The notes: generated from the letters alone by a model not told the origin. A DNA stretch of 64,000 nucleotides from Chrysopilus asiliformis (GCA_964034945.1 OZ035962.1:28331530-28395529), one strand, 5' to 3'. Shown: positions 1 through 13,177, numbered from the stretch's first letter. Numbers and translations: made by a program.

Positions 1-376
1 TTTTTTCCAGGTTTGTTGCTCTCATAAACACCCAAAATATCAATAAACTTATTTGTAAAATACGCTATAACTTAAAAAAAAAGTAAAAGCCATGACATAA
101 ATTTTACGTTAATCGTAAGAAAAAATCTCTTGAGCAAATTGACGTAAAATCAACGTCAAAATTAACGCTCATGACGTGTAAAAAGTTTTTTTTGCCGTTT
201 TTAAAACAGTGTTTAAATATCTACATTTCTCCATTAGCGTCACTTGAGACAAAAATCTTATAGATCGGGTTTGGGATTTTAAGAAAAGTTTGTTGGCGGA
301 ATTCACCATAATTTATACAATTTCAATTGACACAAAGGCATACAAAATACTCAAAAATCTGGTTAGGTAACAACTT

Positions 377-407
377 TTCAGTAGGTAATAATATATTACC
401 TACTGAA
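377..407. repeat. Perfect 14-bp inverted repeat with 3-nt loop
   Basis: The arms TTCAGTAGGTAATA and TATTACCTACTGAA are exact reverse complements separated by three bases. The short loop suggests a hairpin, possibly a remnant of a foldback element. No function can be assigned. Confidence 0.6.
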
Positions 408-902
408 TGACCTTACTTTCATTTCGTAAAGCAGCATTCCGAATTGAGTGGTTTCAATTAATTTAACAATTCGCCTAAAGAAAATTGTTTCGTCAGTAAA
501 ATGGAACAGATGTTTTAAACTTTACATGAAAAAATGGAAAAAAAAATCTCCAACGTTGTCTGTGGTTGCATAAAGTTGGCAAAAAGCTCATTTTTTGAAA
601 GTTATGAGAAGCAGATTGAGTTACATGTGATCCCACTATTAAAGCGCAATTTGGAGGCTGTGGCATATAAGATGCGCTACGAATGATCAGTCATCATTGC
701 CTAAATTTGGAAACCCAATTACCACAAAAGACTTGTCTGAACAGATCATCGAGGTGTTCCGTGATCAAAAACTGATCTAGGTAAACATATTATGAAAACA
801 AACCTGAATTTTTTTATCAATGTTTGGCTAAAAGACTTTGATCTAAAATAAGAATTATCCGATATGATAAGAAATTTTATCAAACATTATTTCTGTGATA
901 AT

Positions 903-1014
903 AACCAATAACCGCTTAAGTCGATTTAAGTCTATTTTCAATATGAGCTGTATTTGAACAAGCAAAATGAATATTTTGGCTTTAAATTAAAAATGACTTA
1001 AGCGGTTATTGGTT
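903..1014. mobile_element. Small inverted-repeat element (MITE-like), 112 bp
   Basis: The ends are a perfect 19-bp terminal inverted repeat, ACCAATAACCGCTTAAGTC on the left and its exact reverse complement on the right, around an AT-rich core. No transposase fragment is present and I could not define a target-site duplication, so the superfamily is unknown. Confidence 0.5.
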
Positions 1015-3539
1015 GTCATCACAAATTTTTGGACGATCTGCATCGTAAGAAAATTTGAATATGCAGAAGATTAAATTGGTTGCAACACTGGCAATTTCAA
1101 GTTTATTTGGGGACCCATCCGGTGACCTACGATGCCAAATGGGGGAGAAGTTGCAGTAGCGGCGAAAGGAAATATCCCACCTGTGGGAATCGTCGACCAG
1201 AGAAGATAACCGTATGATTGTGGACCTCACCGGTCAAATTTTTTTAAAAGCCATAACAAAATAAGATTTCTAAAAGGACAATCAATTTAGTAATAGAATG
1301 AAAATTTGCTTAGAAACAGATAAACTGACTCAGTGACTGCAAACTCTTCGCATTCGAAATTCGCGATTTTAGACCCATTATTTTTTGATTTTTTAATATC
1401 CTCCCCTAAGAAGTGGTTCCCAATGTTTTTGGAGATCAGTTCTGCGTTTGGTCTGACGTTCTCACGTCCCTTAAAAAAATGGGTTCCATTTTTTGTTTGC
1501 TTAGACATGCAGATACGAGGGTAGAGTGACAAGTTCCAGGCTTACTATTTTTTCACATTAGATTTGTGACAAATTTTTTTCTCTGTTCTCTGATTCCTTC
1601 CCTCAGAAAATGCAAGCGAAAATTTCGCTTCAATCGGTCTTCTTGAATTTTTTTAAAGACCTCAAAATTTTCAAAAGTAAAGTCACAATAAATTCATCAT
1701 TTTTTATTAAAATGGAAATAGCTAGTTAGTAACCAAATTCAAGTGTGAAATAAGAATGTACGCAACGCGAGAGACATCAATATTTTCAAGATTCTTCGAA
1801 TTCTCTAAAAACTGGGATTCAAAAATTTTAGAAAAAATGTCAAATTTCTAGACGTCGAATTTCATAGTTCAAAACGCAGAAAAAAAGCATATGGGGGGAA
1901 AGTGAAATCTCTCATTAAAATTTAGTACCAAGACGAGGAAAAAATAGTATTCCTCAGGTGTTAAGAGGGGAAAAAAATATTTCTAGGAACAAACCGAATA
2001 TACTGACGGATTATTTTGTGAAATATAATTGTGTATGATTTTATTTCTACTGGATTTGTCTTTTTCGTTTTTTATTATGATTTTATCTATTCTAATCAAA
2101 TTGTACTTTAATTAAAATAAATAAATTCATAATAAAACACTTTCAACAATTTATTTATTTTAACAATTTATTTCCACGATTCCTTCAATTGAAGTCGCTT
2201 TTCAATAAAGATACAATAACAATATATTTATTGAGAGTCAGGAAAAAATCCAGACAAATACAAAATTCTTATTCATTTTCAAAGAAATCGCATTTCAATT
2301 AAAAACTAATTTTCAACAATAAAAAAAATCTTTTTCAATTCCACTCAAAATCGCCCTGATCTGGCAACAATTGAAAAGTGATCGTAAATCCAATCAGCCG
2401 CTGAAAACTAATCAGTGATCGCTGTTGCTATGCGAACTGAGCAAACGATCGGTTGGCTGCCTGGCTGGCTATTAGCAATTTTAAAATTTCTCATTTCGAT
2501 CGCATTTTTCGCTCTTTGCCAGCTGTTGAAGATTTTAAATTAAAAAAAAACCACTGCCAGTATAAGTTGTAGATTATTTTTAAAATATATTCGAATCAAT
2601 AACACACTGCCATGTCATTACTCAGCAGTTAGAAAAGTGTGATCATGAACTGATAAGGAAGTCTAATGGGCTAACTGTCTGACGCCATGCCTTTTTCATG
2701 TCAGGAAGTTTGATAACATACAATGAATATTTTGATTTAGTTTCCAATACTATTGGAATACTTTATAAATAATTGAATGTTATTCATGTTAGATATTTAC
2801 CCGATTCACCATTTCGCGGAAAATGATGACGAAATCGTCTAGCATATCCCCGGCTACAGCCATTTGGTGTGAATGATGATCGAACGACATTTTGATAAAG
2901 TATTTTCTTAATTTACTCTCTTTTTATAAAAAAAATTGTTAATTTCACTAGTGTAACAGTTTGTTTCTTACTAATTTTCAGGTAACAATATTTAACAATA
3001 ATTTACAGCCACTTGATTTCTTTCGTTTCAGATATTCAAAGAAATAATTTAACTATCTAAGAGATACAAATCACAGTTTTAAAAAAAATAGCAGTCTTCA
3101 GTTTGACTCGTTATGAATTCACTTCAACACTAATTTTAGTTTTTCGCTCGGAAAACCTTCTTAGATTCAACTTTCTCGAACGATCGACGATCTCAATTGC
3201 TCGGATGCTGCAGGCTCCTATAATTGCTAAAATGCTGTTGCTCAGAAAGTATCGCAATTTCGCTTGGTATCATCTTGAATAAAGCGCTATTCTGAAGAAG
3301 ACTAATAGCACTTCAAGATTGGATTTTATTGAAACACAATTCAGAATTGAACTTTCACTTTTTATCTAACGGAAACTCTTTTAACGAAAAGTCAAGAATT
3401 TTCGACACTAGAAAACACACTTTGACGCTGCACTTATAAACATTCAAATTATGCTGCCAAGTTATGCAACTGAATTTTAGCATAAATTCAGCTACTGTTG
3501 AATCAGCCAAAATATTCTGATTGTAAACCGTCAAAATAA

Positions 3540-4204
3540 ACTTTTGTACTTGATCCAAGTCGTTCGCCTCGGATGTCGTCTACCACTTGCTCCACACTAA
3601 TTCAACGCCGTACGATGGCCAGAGCTAGACTAAGCCCCCAAGTCCCCAGTCGCGATTGATATATTCGAATGGAAAAAGATTTCCCAGTCCCATATAGTAG
3701 TCAAGGTGCGGGTAGTCGAAACGAATTCAGGCAGAAAATTTCCGAGCAAAGTCTGAAGAAACTCAAAAGCCCGCCACGCGATAAAACAGCAGCTGATTCA
3801 AAGCGTTCTGGGGCTTTTTTCCCAACACTGACGATAATTGTGATGCCTTGGCTAACGCCAGTCCGCTTCCAAAGAAATACACGCCTTCAAATTATAGCCG
3901 GATTGAAGATGCAGGGTCGCAACGTCTGGTGCTGGAACTGGAACCAAGTCCAAGTAGTTTACTGAATCTTAGCTTGCTTGATCACTGAACCTGGCGAACT
4001 TTCGGCCTTGCTAGCGCGTTCAAATCAGTCCGAATGGCGAAGATAAAGACGGAAACGAGTGTTCGCAAAGACTGACGAAGCCGAGTTTCTAGCGTCAAAA
4101 CCAGATAAAGACTGATGATTGACTATAATAATGAGGTGGCCGAACCGATGGTTGATTTGCAACCGTTGTATGTAACTGTCGAAAAGCAATTTTTCAAAAA
4201 ATAA
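3540..4204 (+). pseudogene. Decayed coding relic, unidentified protein
   Basis: A GC-richer block with protein-like composition that is broken several times. The frame opened at 3540 reads SRSPRMSSTTCSTL, meets a TGA at 3651-3653 and continues from an ATG at 3669 through KISEQSLKKLKSPPRDKT. After a T-run near 3815-3820 the protein-like reading moves to another frame (KYTPSNYSRIEDAGSQRLVL) and stops at 3986-3988. It then resumes as LARSNQSEWRR, FAKTDEAEFLASKPDKD and NNEVAEPMVDLQPLYV, ending at 4202-4204. The shifting frames argue for a pseudogene, perhaps processed or a transposon gag relic. The alternative is small exons with introns, but I see no convincing splice sites. The product is not recognised. 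Confidence 0.4.
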
Positions 4205-6934
4205 CCGGTTTTTTTAAATGCCAACCAAATGGGTAGGCAGGTCCAAGCCTAATAGTGACCTAAGGGTGTTTCGTTGGAAATTTCGAGATTGGGTAGGCAA
4301 AAACTAACTCAGGGAGGTAGAAATCCAAGCAAGCGCAGATATGCGGCCCGAGGAAGGCTCGACTCTAACAGACAGGCCTTCTTAAATGTACCTGAGGCTG
4401 TATTTACATAATGGTGAACGTCTTTTGGACCAAGAAATGAGTGGGTTTTCAGGAATAAAGTCGATCATACACATTATGCTTTACCAGAGTGCATATTTTA
4501 CCTCGTACCCCTTTTCGCACAAGTCTCTCGTCAGATCTGAAGAGTTTTATTACACAAATGTGCGAAAAGGGTTACTAGGATAAAAAATCACTCTCGTAAA
4601 CCATAGCGTGTATGGCGCGCTTTACAGGCTACGAAATGAAAATTTTAATAACGTTTTTTTTAGAAAGAATTTGTGTTTTTGGCAGATATACAAAATTTAA
4701 CCATTCTTTAGTAAAGAAAGAGCTTCATTCTAAATTTGTGGCAATGGGCACATTAAAAATTGAATTTTTTTAATACACTTGCAACAAACAAAAACTTTTT
4801 AAATGTTGCAGTTCATCCATGGTTTACAATTTATATTTTGAAACACATTTGAGAGGCGGGAGTCTTAGGATATAGTGCAAAAAAAAATTGATATTGAATA
4901 ATTTTAAAAAAAAGTGTTTGCTAGGTTTGAAAATTTTCTCACACGCCAAAATCAATTAACTCAACAGCTAAAATATGATTCATGACGCTACGACATGTTC
5001 ATAATCAATACGGACAAAAAACAAACACCAGAACTACCCATAAAATTCAAGCACGAGATTTTCCATTTCTCCAATGTATGTAACTGGTATACAGAAAAAA
5101 AATACGACTTGAAACTAATCGGAACGAGAATCTTCTATCCTAACTATGTAAGAAAAAAGTTTTATCATTTAGAATCAAAGAACTGTAAATTTTCAGCCGT
5201 CCCTTTTTTCCAGAGCAGTATAGGCAAAAGTAATTTTGTTGTAAAAGATAATTGGAATAGTATAATAAATGGTAATAAAATCCAATTAAAAATGGACACA
5301 AGTTAAAATTTAAAGCACCTAATCGAAATTTAGTGGAAAATCCAGGTAAAAATATGTTTGATATATTTTCAATATTATGAACTTTATCTTAAAACTGCGT
5401 TTAAATCAATTCAGTGATTTATGAGCTATATAAGCAAACAAAGTTACAATTTTGTATAACTACGTTAAGATTTTTTTGTAAAAAAAATCATCTATAATTT
5501 TTAATTTTTTTGCCTGATATTTTTTTTGGGGAATTAACTTCCAGTAGAATTTTTTTTCTTATCTCAAACTCTGATTTAATGTTTTGTGAGGCAAATTGAG
5601 TGAACCATTTAAGTTGTGTCGAATTTCCATGTATGGTAACAATAATCACAAAAAAAACATCTCGTGTGAATGCCGCCTAGGTGAAAGCTTAAGAAATCGC
5701 GAAACTTAAGTTCGATAAAATTACTTTATCGAAAAACCTCACATACGGCTATATAATCATTTATGGTTACGGTCACAGTCTTAGGTCATTGAATATCGCA
5801 ACTAAAGACAAAATTAAAACAAAAACGTTGGGAATGAGTGGCACCGAGTTGGAAAATTCATCATATGTATGTCTAACCGGCAGAATTTTTTCATTAATTC
5901 TGGTGTAATTTTATCGTCAGTCAAGTGGCACGCATTCATTTTGGTCTCTCATCTTAAAAATACACTGAAAGAAAGCTTTTGGCAGTCGATCAAGATCAAG
6001 AACGAAATCGCCTTGAATCCCGGAAACAAAACTTAATTTTAGCCAAGATTTTTCATGCGGTATTCTTTGAGATGGTGAAGGAAACTGGTTGGTTGGAAAA
6101 AATCTGATAATGATGATGAGATGGTGGCATAAAAACACAAATTTAAAAACTAGTGACCTTTACTTGGAATTTTTAATTCCACTTGAATGAAAGCACAAAA
6201 ATGATTTCATGTCTGATTCCAAAAGCCAAGGTAAGGGGCCCGACTGCACACAAAGTGGGCTCGACTCATTTGTATTCAGCTGTGGTATTTCTTATAGAGT
6301 TGCCTAACCAATAGAAAAAAGTCTGAAAAGATATTTGAAAGTTTCCGAGACGAAAATTGGCACAAAAAAGCGAAAAAATCATGATAATTTAAAATTGGAG
6401 GAATGAGCAACAAAAATGAGCTTTGACTGTGCTGTTTTAGTCTGGCAAAGTAATTTGAAGTTTTGAAAATATCTTCAAAAACGTCAATAATTACAATCAT
6501 TTGATTTAAGTTCGTATTCTATGACTGAAACCAGTTTAAGACCTAAGAAACGACTGTGGTTACTGCATGTGAAATCTTAAGTTATACTTAAAAGTTTTGT
6601 TGTATTTGCCACAACGGAAAATAGCAACCCAAGTTTTACTTTAAAGAAATTAAGTCTCGGGTTTTTATGGATTCAATAGCTTAAGCATAACTTAGATTAA
6701 TATTTAAGTTACAATTAAACTGCATTGAAATCTGGATACCGTATACCGATATAAAACCTGGGAGATATATATAATCGGGGGGTATACGCTACTGGGGGAA
6801 GAAAATATTGTTATGGTTTCAATTATAAATAACATAGAATACATTTTTAAAATATTTTATTCATTTATACATTTATGTTTTCTCCAAATCCCTTAGTTTT
6901 CGAAAAATAGCAAAAAAAAAACTTTTGTCTGCAT

Positions 6935-6974
6935 GAAACCCCCTATGAAGAGGGGTATCTTCATAGGGGGTTTC
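6935..6974. repeat. Perfect 17-bp hairpin, 6-nt loop
   Basis: GAAACCCCCTATGAAGA is followed after GGGGTA by its exact reverse complement. The stem is unusually GC-rich for its surroundings. It could be a foldback transposon core. At 17 bp the stem is short for a microRNA precursor. Confidence 0.6.
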
Positions 6975-7103
6975 CGAATTACTGACCAAATAAAAAACCT
7001 GTGTTGAAAATATTTCATAGTTCTACAAATGTGCAAAGTTTCATTAAAATCGGAGAGTGACACTTCAGTAGGTTTGCTTGTGAGTGTGACGTTAAACAAA
7101 ATG

Positions 7104-7161
7104 TACAGTATTGAGGGTATACAGTAGGGGTGTACAGTATTGAGGATATACAGTACCGAGG
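7104..7161. repeat. 29-bp tandem duplication
   Basis: Two adjacent 29-bp units beginning TACAGTATTGAGG (7104-7132 and 7133-7161) differ at a few positions. Confidence 0.5.
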
Positions 7162-7995
7162 ATTCAATGTACTTCATTTAAAAAAAAGATTTCGAAGAAA
7201 CGGTTTCAAAAACGCTCTGAAAAGTGTGAAATATCACGTCTTTCATACTCCAGCTTTTCATGTCGTACAAATTTTGAGACCGTAGCACCCACTAAACTCT
7301 GTCACAAGGCTTCTCAATAACTATTTTGTCACAGAATACAATATCTGCAAAATATCGAACTCTGGAAGGGCAGAGACGAGGGTACCTTTCAGATATAAGC
7401 TTCCCGACGCTTACGTTTATCTTTGGAAGCTACGGATTCAAAATCAGTACGATAAATGGTTGGGATATGAAAGACATGTTATTATACACTTTTTAGAGCA
7501 TTTTTGAAACCGTTTTTAATCTTTTTTGAATTTTTTGTTTTAACTTTTTTAGGGACGTCTTTTAACCCTTTCATGGTCGAATTTTCTATGGAGTTAGAAA
7601 AACTTTTTTTTTGTCAGTTGTTGTTCTTTAGCCCTAAAAAGGCACCATGCAAAATTTTAAATCTCTCGTATGAAAAATTGTTACAAAAAGTTGCTGGGGC
7701 ATCAAAGAGTTAAGTACATCTATAACTTTTCTATCATGGTTTTTTCTTGGCCCTATATTCGACATAGCAACCACTAAGACTAACGGTATACGTTTTTTCG
7801 TTCAAAACTGGCTCCAAATGGAGTTTCTTTGGATTTTTTTAGTAAAAAATCTTCCCCGCTTTTTTATGGGGATTTTTTCGCATTTTTTTAATGAATTTAT
7901 AGATATGGTGTTTATTTAGTTCAGAGATGGTCTTTGCCGGTACCTAATTTTCTAAAACGTAAATGATCGTGATATACGATCCAGTAAAGGGTTAA

Positions 7996-8223
7996 CCCTA
8001 TTCCTGTCAGGCTGTGACTGTGAGTCACTATTCAATTTCGAACCAATATAGATGATTTAATACATGTTTTAACGCAAAATCAATTTAATGTATTTTATTA
8101 TTGGTCACTACGCTACTGTTATATAGAATAAATTTTATGTTTTTTTGTTAAATTGATTTTGCGTTAAAACATGTATTAAATCATCTATATTGGTTCGAAA
8201 TTCACAGCCTGACAGGAATAGGG
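7996..8223. mobile_element. piggyBac-type MITE, 228 bp, TTAA target sites
   Basis: The element begins CCCTATTCCTGTCAGGC and ends with the reverse complement GCCTGACAGGAATAGGG. It is flanked on both sides by TTAA (7992-7995 and 8224-8227), the target duplicated by piggyBac transposases, whose terminal repeats typically start CCY. The arms extend for roughly 90 bp, identical apart from a 17-bp insertion in the left arm. No coding capacity remains, so it is a non-autonomous derivative. Its setting is the presumed SCaMC intron. Confidence 0.8.
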
Positions 8224-9180
8224 TTAAGTAATTTATTTAAACGCTGATCAATACTTGTAACTCTGGACTTTAATTTCAACTTAAATAGCTAAGCTGTTAA
8301 TTACCAGATGTCCAAAGAGCATCACTTTACTTCCTTGAAAAATATTGTCTCCAAAATAGTCAAATTCCAAAAAAAAATAATAATAGTATGTCTAAATCTA
8401 GCAAAACATTTATTGAGTAACGGTGATAATATTACTATGAAAAAAGGCGAACGCCTTTAAAATGGAAAGTGAAGAGATAAGCCTGGACGCAATTTTCTGA
8501 TTAAATTCAGTCATGGAATATTTTTATTTCTCATCAAATTATTTCTCATCGGATTTTTAAAAATTCCAAGTAATTCCCACACGCGAAAAGCAAAAAATCG
8601 AAATATTCACAGCTTTTTTCACAGCACATAACAGAAAATCAATTTTTGTTTGATTTTTTTTTACAAATCAATATAAATATTAAATATTGCGTAAAGAATT
8701 AAAGCAATTCTTCGCTTCCACATATGACCATTTTTACACCCATTGAAAAAACTCAAAAATTCAAGGTGATTTGTCCCCAGCACTCAAGTTTAACGAAGTG
8801 AAAATTAAAAATGTAAATAAACATCATGTTATGCCTCAATGAAATTCAATTTTTGCACCTTCAACTCTTCTGTAATAATCGATAATAATAAAAACGATAT
8901 TGTAGATATTTGAGTATAATCGCCTTTCGCCCTATTTTAATCCGCTACCAAACGACAAAATGAAATTCGAGTTTTTTTATTTTAATTGTTTGGGTGATTT
9001 TTTCCAAGTGCTTTTGCGAAAAATTATTTCATTTCGATAAGGGGTTATTCCCATTATTAAAAGTTGTACAAGTCACTTTTGATTACTTCATGCGGACGTA
9101 GAAAGATTAAATTTAATTGACTATCCATTGAATAAAAAAAATGAACGGAATACCTAAAATATGTTTATAAACACAAAACT

Positions 9181-9293
9181 GGGGGTATATTATGGAATAC
9201 TCGAAATAATCGGAACTTGTTAAGGTTTTTTTTAGCAACAACAGGCAAATCCCGATCGTTACAAATACGATCGTATTCCATAATAGGCCCCCC
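9181..9293. mobile_element. 113-bp MITE-like element with GGGGG..CCCCC ends
   Basis: The left end GGGGGTATATTATGGAATAC is mirrored by GTATTCCATAATAGGCCCCC at 9273-9292. The right half (about 65 bp) recurs at 33876-33940 with roughly 80 percent identity, including GATCGTTACAA and ATTCCATAATAG. It is therefore a dispersed family and not a chance palindrome. Confidence 0.55.
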
Positions 9294-9832
9294 GGAAAAA
9301 ACAATTGAAAATTCATGACTCGAATTTGTAACATTTCAATTTTTCCAATAAAATTATTTTATTTTAAAGAATACTTTACGATTTTTATGGCATCGCTTCG
9401 TTTAAAATACCTTTGAAGTCTTGATTTTGAACGTTCAGAAACTCTCTGAACAATCTCCAACTCTAGAAAAAAAAAAATACTAACAGTGTAACGATCGAAA
9501 GCAATTAAATACATTACCCGGAAGATTGAAAAAATACCAATACTATTTTAATGTTAATTTTCTATCGCTTCGTCCACTAAAGTCTAAAAATAGAGCTCTA
9601 TAAGACTCTGCAGGACTCGAAGAAATCACTCAAGATAATTTCATTTCGAATTACAAATAGAAAATCAAATTGGAAAGCTCGTTACAAAGTGGTCATCGTC
9701 GTGTGTGAGTGTACTGATTGAAATGCACTTTAAAGGATTCATGTTTAACTTTTAGGTTACAGGAATATTATCATTAAGATCAGAGATTTTTGTTTTAAAT
9801 ATTTTTTTATCTGTTTGGAATTTACATATTGC

Positions 9833-9885
9833 GAGGAGTCGCTGAGATTTCGTGTGGCCTCGTACGGAGCCACCCCGGCAGTCTA
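9833..9885 (+). repeat. Short dispersed repeat, copy 1 (possibly SINE-like)
   Basis: About 48 bp containing TGTGGCCTCGTACGGAGCCA matches, at about 80 percent, the reverse complement of 60003-60058. The GAGTNGCYGAGATT part resembles a tRNA-type A box, but no matching B box or full cloverleaf is visible. I call it a dispersed repeat, not a tRNA. Confidence 0.35.
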
Positions 9886-11409
9886 AAGGTTAATTTGCAG
9901 AAATCTTCAGGAATAAAATACTAATTTAACATTAATATAAGGTAATTTATTTACTCGTAATGGGATCTAACACCCTTTTCACACGTCGCACTCCAATAAG
10001 ATTATTTGAGTTTATTAAAACTTGTATACAAATCATGAAAAATGTATGGATTAAAAAATTAAGAGAATCCTTACAAAACACTTTTACATTCAGACGTCAA
10101 AATTTGCGTGTTTCACGTAGGGAATATAAATAATTATCGGTAGAAAAATGAAAATTATTGTGGTTTTAACGACGTTTCAAAGTTTAAGTTCATGGCCAGG
10201 CATTAACAGACGTTTTTATTGATTTTTTTTTGTTTGCGAATGGAAAAATTCAAGAATGAGTTCAAACTTTTTTTCATTATAAAATTTTCAAGTATTTCTT
10301 TTTAGCACAAAAGTTAATCTCTACAATTTTAAAATAGAAGTCAAAAATTAATGCCAATTTTTAATTTTCTTGACATTTCATGCATAACCCAGAACAATTT
10401 TATATGTGGTAATTTTCTTATCAAATCTTTTTTGCTTTGCTAAATTTTACAAAAGACCAATGGGGGCTAACAATTCCTTAATTATTCTGTTTATTTTGAT
10501 CACTTTTGCTATGAGTTTTGCATTGAATTTTTGTTTTTTAGTAATTTTTCTCCTTATCACTAAGTTTATAACATGCAAAAAAATTTTGTTGTTAACTTAG
10601 TTGAACTGTCGACCAATCAAAATTCAATCGTGTGACCATAGATGATGTTTACAATCGACGTCTCGCTTAGCAACATTTTTCTTACCAATCGCAAGTTACT
10701 AAATATTATTAACTAGTCTTGTTTTTCGTGGATTAGGGAAAATTTTAGAATTTATTAGACCTCAATTTATGGAGATTGTTATCGATAGGTTGTTTTTAGT
10801 GTTTTTCTAGAAAATAAGTCCATGGAAGTCAAATTTGGTTCATCCGAAATTGTCTGATGGAATATTTTTTTCAAATTTTCGTTGAAAAATTAATCTTTTT
10901 AGCTTATTTCTAGCTAAAGAGATTAATTTCCACCTTATCAAAATTTAATTGTTTTTGTTTTGACAATCAGTTTAGCTGGTTTGATAGTCAAAAACTTGGG
11001 AAAATTTTTCTGAATGATTACGATGATGTAAGCAAAAGGCAGAACTCTTTTCTTGACAACCTTTTTTAAAATCGTAACCTGATTATGTTATCTACTTTGA
11101 ACGTAGTAAATTAAAACCAAACAATTGGAAATTTTTCGGAAGTTTTGTTTAGTCTATTGTTAACATGACAAAAATCAATTTACTTGAAACAGTCTGATAT
11201 CGCACCATCAAAATTTTGTAGTAAAGTTTTCCATCAGACATCGGATTACGATGAAAAACAACTTTGTGAGTACTTTTTTTCATTTTTTATACATATTGAA
11301 AATATTTTCAGGAAATTTTCCTTTCAGGATAAAAGGATTGCAACAGCAAATCACAATTCGTTCACACCTTTTATGGTCAGTTTCCTCAAGAAGACATGAG
11401 ATTGAATTA

Positions 11410-11730
11410 AATTTTTAACATAAGAAAAATTACAATTGCCAGGGCCAATCGTCAAATACTCCGTTTGTATCGGAAAGTGGGTAGGAATGGTTAATTTTTT
11501 TCCGTTCAAGAAATTAGCCCAGCCATAACTATACAAAAATAACTATACAAAAGTTCAAGTCTCTAGCTCAATCCTTTCGAAAGTTATGGTGTTCACGGAC
11601 AGACAGACAGACGGATGGACATGCGAAAGTCAAAATCTTTTGTTATTCCTAACACCCTGGTGTAATTGATTTTTATGTCCGACGATTGGTTCGATGCGAT
11701 ACAAATGGTATATTAAATCTAATATACTTC
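11410..11730 (+). mobile_element. INE-1/DINE-like Helentron relic (copy D)
   Basis: The segment contains the family signature: AGCTCAATCCTTTCGAAAG, then a GACAGACAGACAGACGG microsatellite, GGACATG, and ACACCCTGGTGTAATTGAT. It ends near TGGTATATTAAATCTAATATAC. The order matches copies at 38948-39549, 39550-39885, 48325-48890 and 51279-51816. The 5' part is diverged and boundaries are approximate. Confidence 0.5.
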
Positions 11731-13177
11731 TATATAACTCTCATATAGAGTATACAATTTTTTAGCTCAATCGATGGTGTTTTAGTTTTTTCAAAAAAAA
11801 ATTTGGAGCCGAACTTCATTTGATTTGCATGACCAGTCCATGGGGATTTTTTTTAAGTCTTTTGAACTTAACTAAGGATACGTCCTGATATTCGTTTTTG
11901 TAAATTCTTCGGAATCGTCTAGCCCTGCCCCCTTTGCTCCCCCACCCCTACATTGGCCAAAATCCTTCTAAATATCATCCTCTCAATCGAGGAAGAGAAA
12001 CCGCAATTACTTTCGCTTAGGATCCAAGTTTCAAAGGAATACATGAGACTGCCAGAATCGCCTACTCTCGCCCGCTTTTAAAAAACCTCTATTTCAAAAA
12101 CCATTCGAAAACATTTTCTTTTGCTAAATTTATTTAGAAACTTCCCTAATCAAAACATGTCTTTCTGCAGTATATTTATAATATGATGAATTTTTTATTT
12201 ACAAAAACTTTTTTAGGGGTATCCTTCAGTATGAGTATTTATTCAGTCTCAAAAATGCTAAAAATATATTTCAGTATTAAAAAATATCCATCAAGTGAAA
12301 TTTAGAAAAAAAAAATACTTTTTACAATTTCTCTCAAATAAAAACCTTCAAAAATTGTGATTTTTATATCCCGCCTGATGAAGAGTTTTTCTCTTTTTCG
12401 TCAAAACGCTTAAACCTATGCGTTTCGAATTGAAAATAAAACCTCATAGTAGATATACGAAATACCGAAATGAAACAAGGCAAAATTCTTTATAACGACG
12501 TCACAACTCGTGACTGTTTAATTATAGAAATTCCCATACGAAAATTTGCGATCATCGCTGAAAAGCGTTTCCGAGATTCTTTTCAAATTTCATGGCAGAA
12601 AAAAGAAAAACTAAACATCAAGTGTTTCCTAAACTTTCGACATGGACTTTTTTTTTTTAAAAAAAGTGACATATTTTTACTTCATTTACTTTTTATGAAG
12701 CTTAAAACAAATCCCATTCAAAACAGTGAAAAACATTATGACATTTTGTTTGTGACATAAGACTTCTAAAATAGATAATATTAACAATATAATAGGATTA
12801 TTGACTACGTTTTTTTAAATCTTTGCTTTTAAGTGACTTTTTTTGTGTCCTATGACAGTAATTGATGTCTAAAAGCAGATGGCAAGTAACCTGGGATTAG
12901 CAATTAATTTTTATTGGGAAAAAATACAAATATACATATGTTGAGAAAAATTACAATAAACGTCAAAATTGCAAAAAACATATTTGTTTCGATAACACAG
13001 TCTCGGTGCTGAATTTGGTGCGTTACTCAATTCGATATTAGAGTATTTTTATGGAATTTGAGGTCGCAAATTTCGAATCTGACAATGGTTTGGTTGGATG
13101 AGCTTCAGTTTTGGAAATATCGATGTTGTGGGTCATTGATATTTCAAAAACACATTAAAATATATTAAAGAAAATCT

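Larger units (their letters stand above)
1..3539. other. Gene-free stretch, probable intron of SCaMC
   Basis: AT-rich sequence with stops in all frames and no exon that I can support. It holds two clear inverted repeats (377-407 and 903-1014, listed separately) and otherwise unremarkable low-complexity A/T runs. It probably belongs to the long SCaMC intron that starts at 25124 on the minus strand, because the next SCaMC exon was not found to the left. The slightly GC-richer stretch 2340-2480 has no coding signature. Confidence 0.4.
4205..7991. other. Gene-free stretch with small repeats
   Basis: No supported exon. It contains a short inverted repeat (arms TGTGCGAAAAGGG, 4511-4523 and 4559-4571), a 9-bp-arm palindrome near 5711-5733, a perfect hairpin at 6935-6974 and a 29-bp tandem duplication at 7104-7161. 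Phrases near 7030-7090 resemble the tail of a decayed transposon. Otherwise it is A/T-rich intronic-type sequence. Confidence 0.4.

Noticed and set aside
6935..6974. microRNA precursor interpretation of the hairpin
   Set aside because: The stem of 17 bp is too short and the perfect pairing is more typical of foldback DNA.
10406..10600. Hydrophobic 64-codon frame that could be a membrane peptide
   Set aside because: The hydrophobicity follows from T-rich DNA (Phe/Leu/Ile codons); no conserved feature or neighbouring exon.
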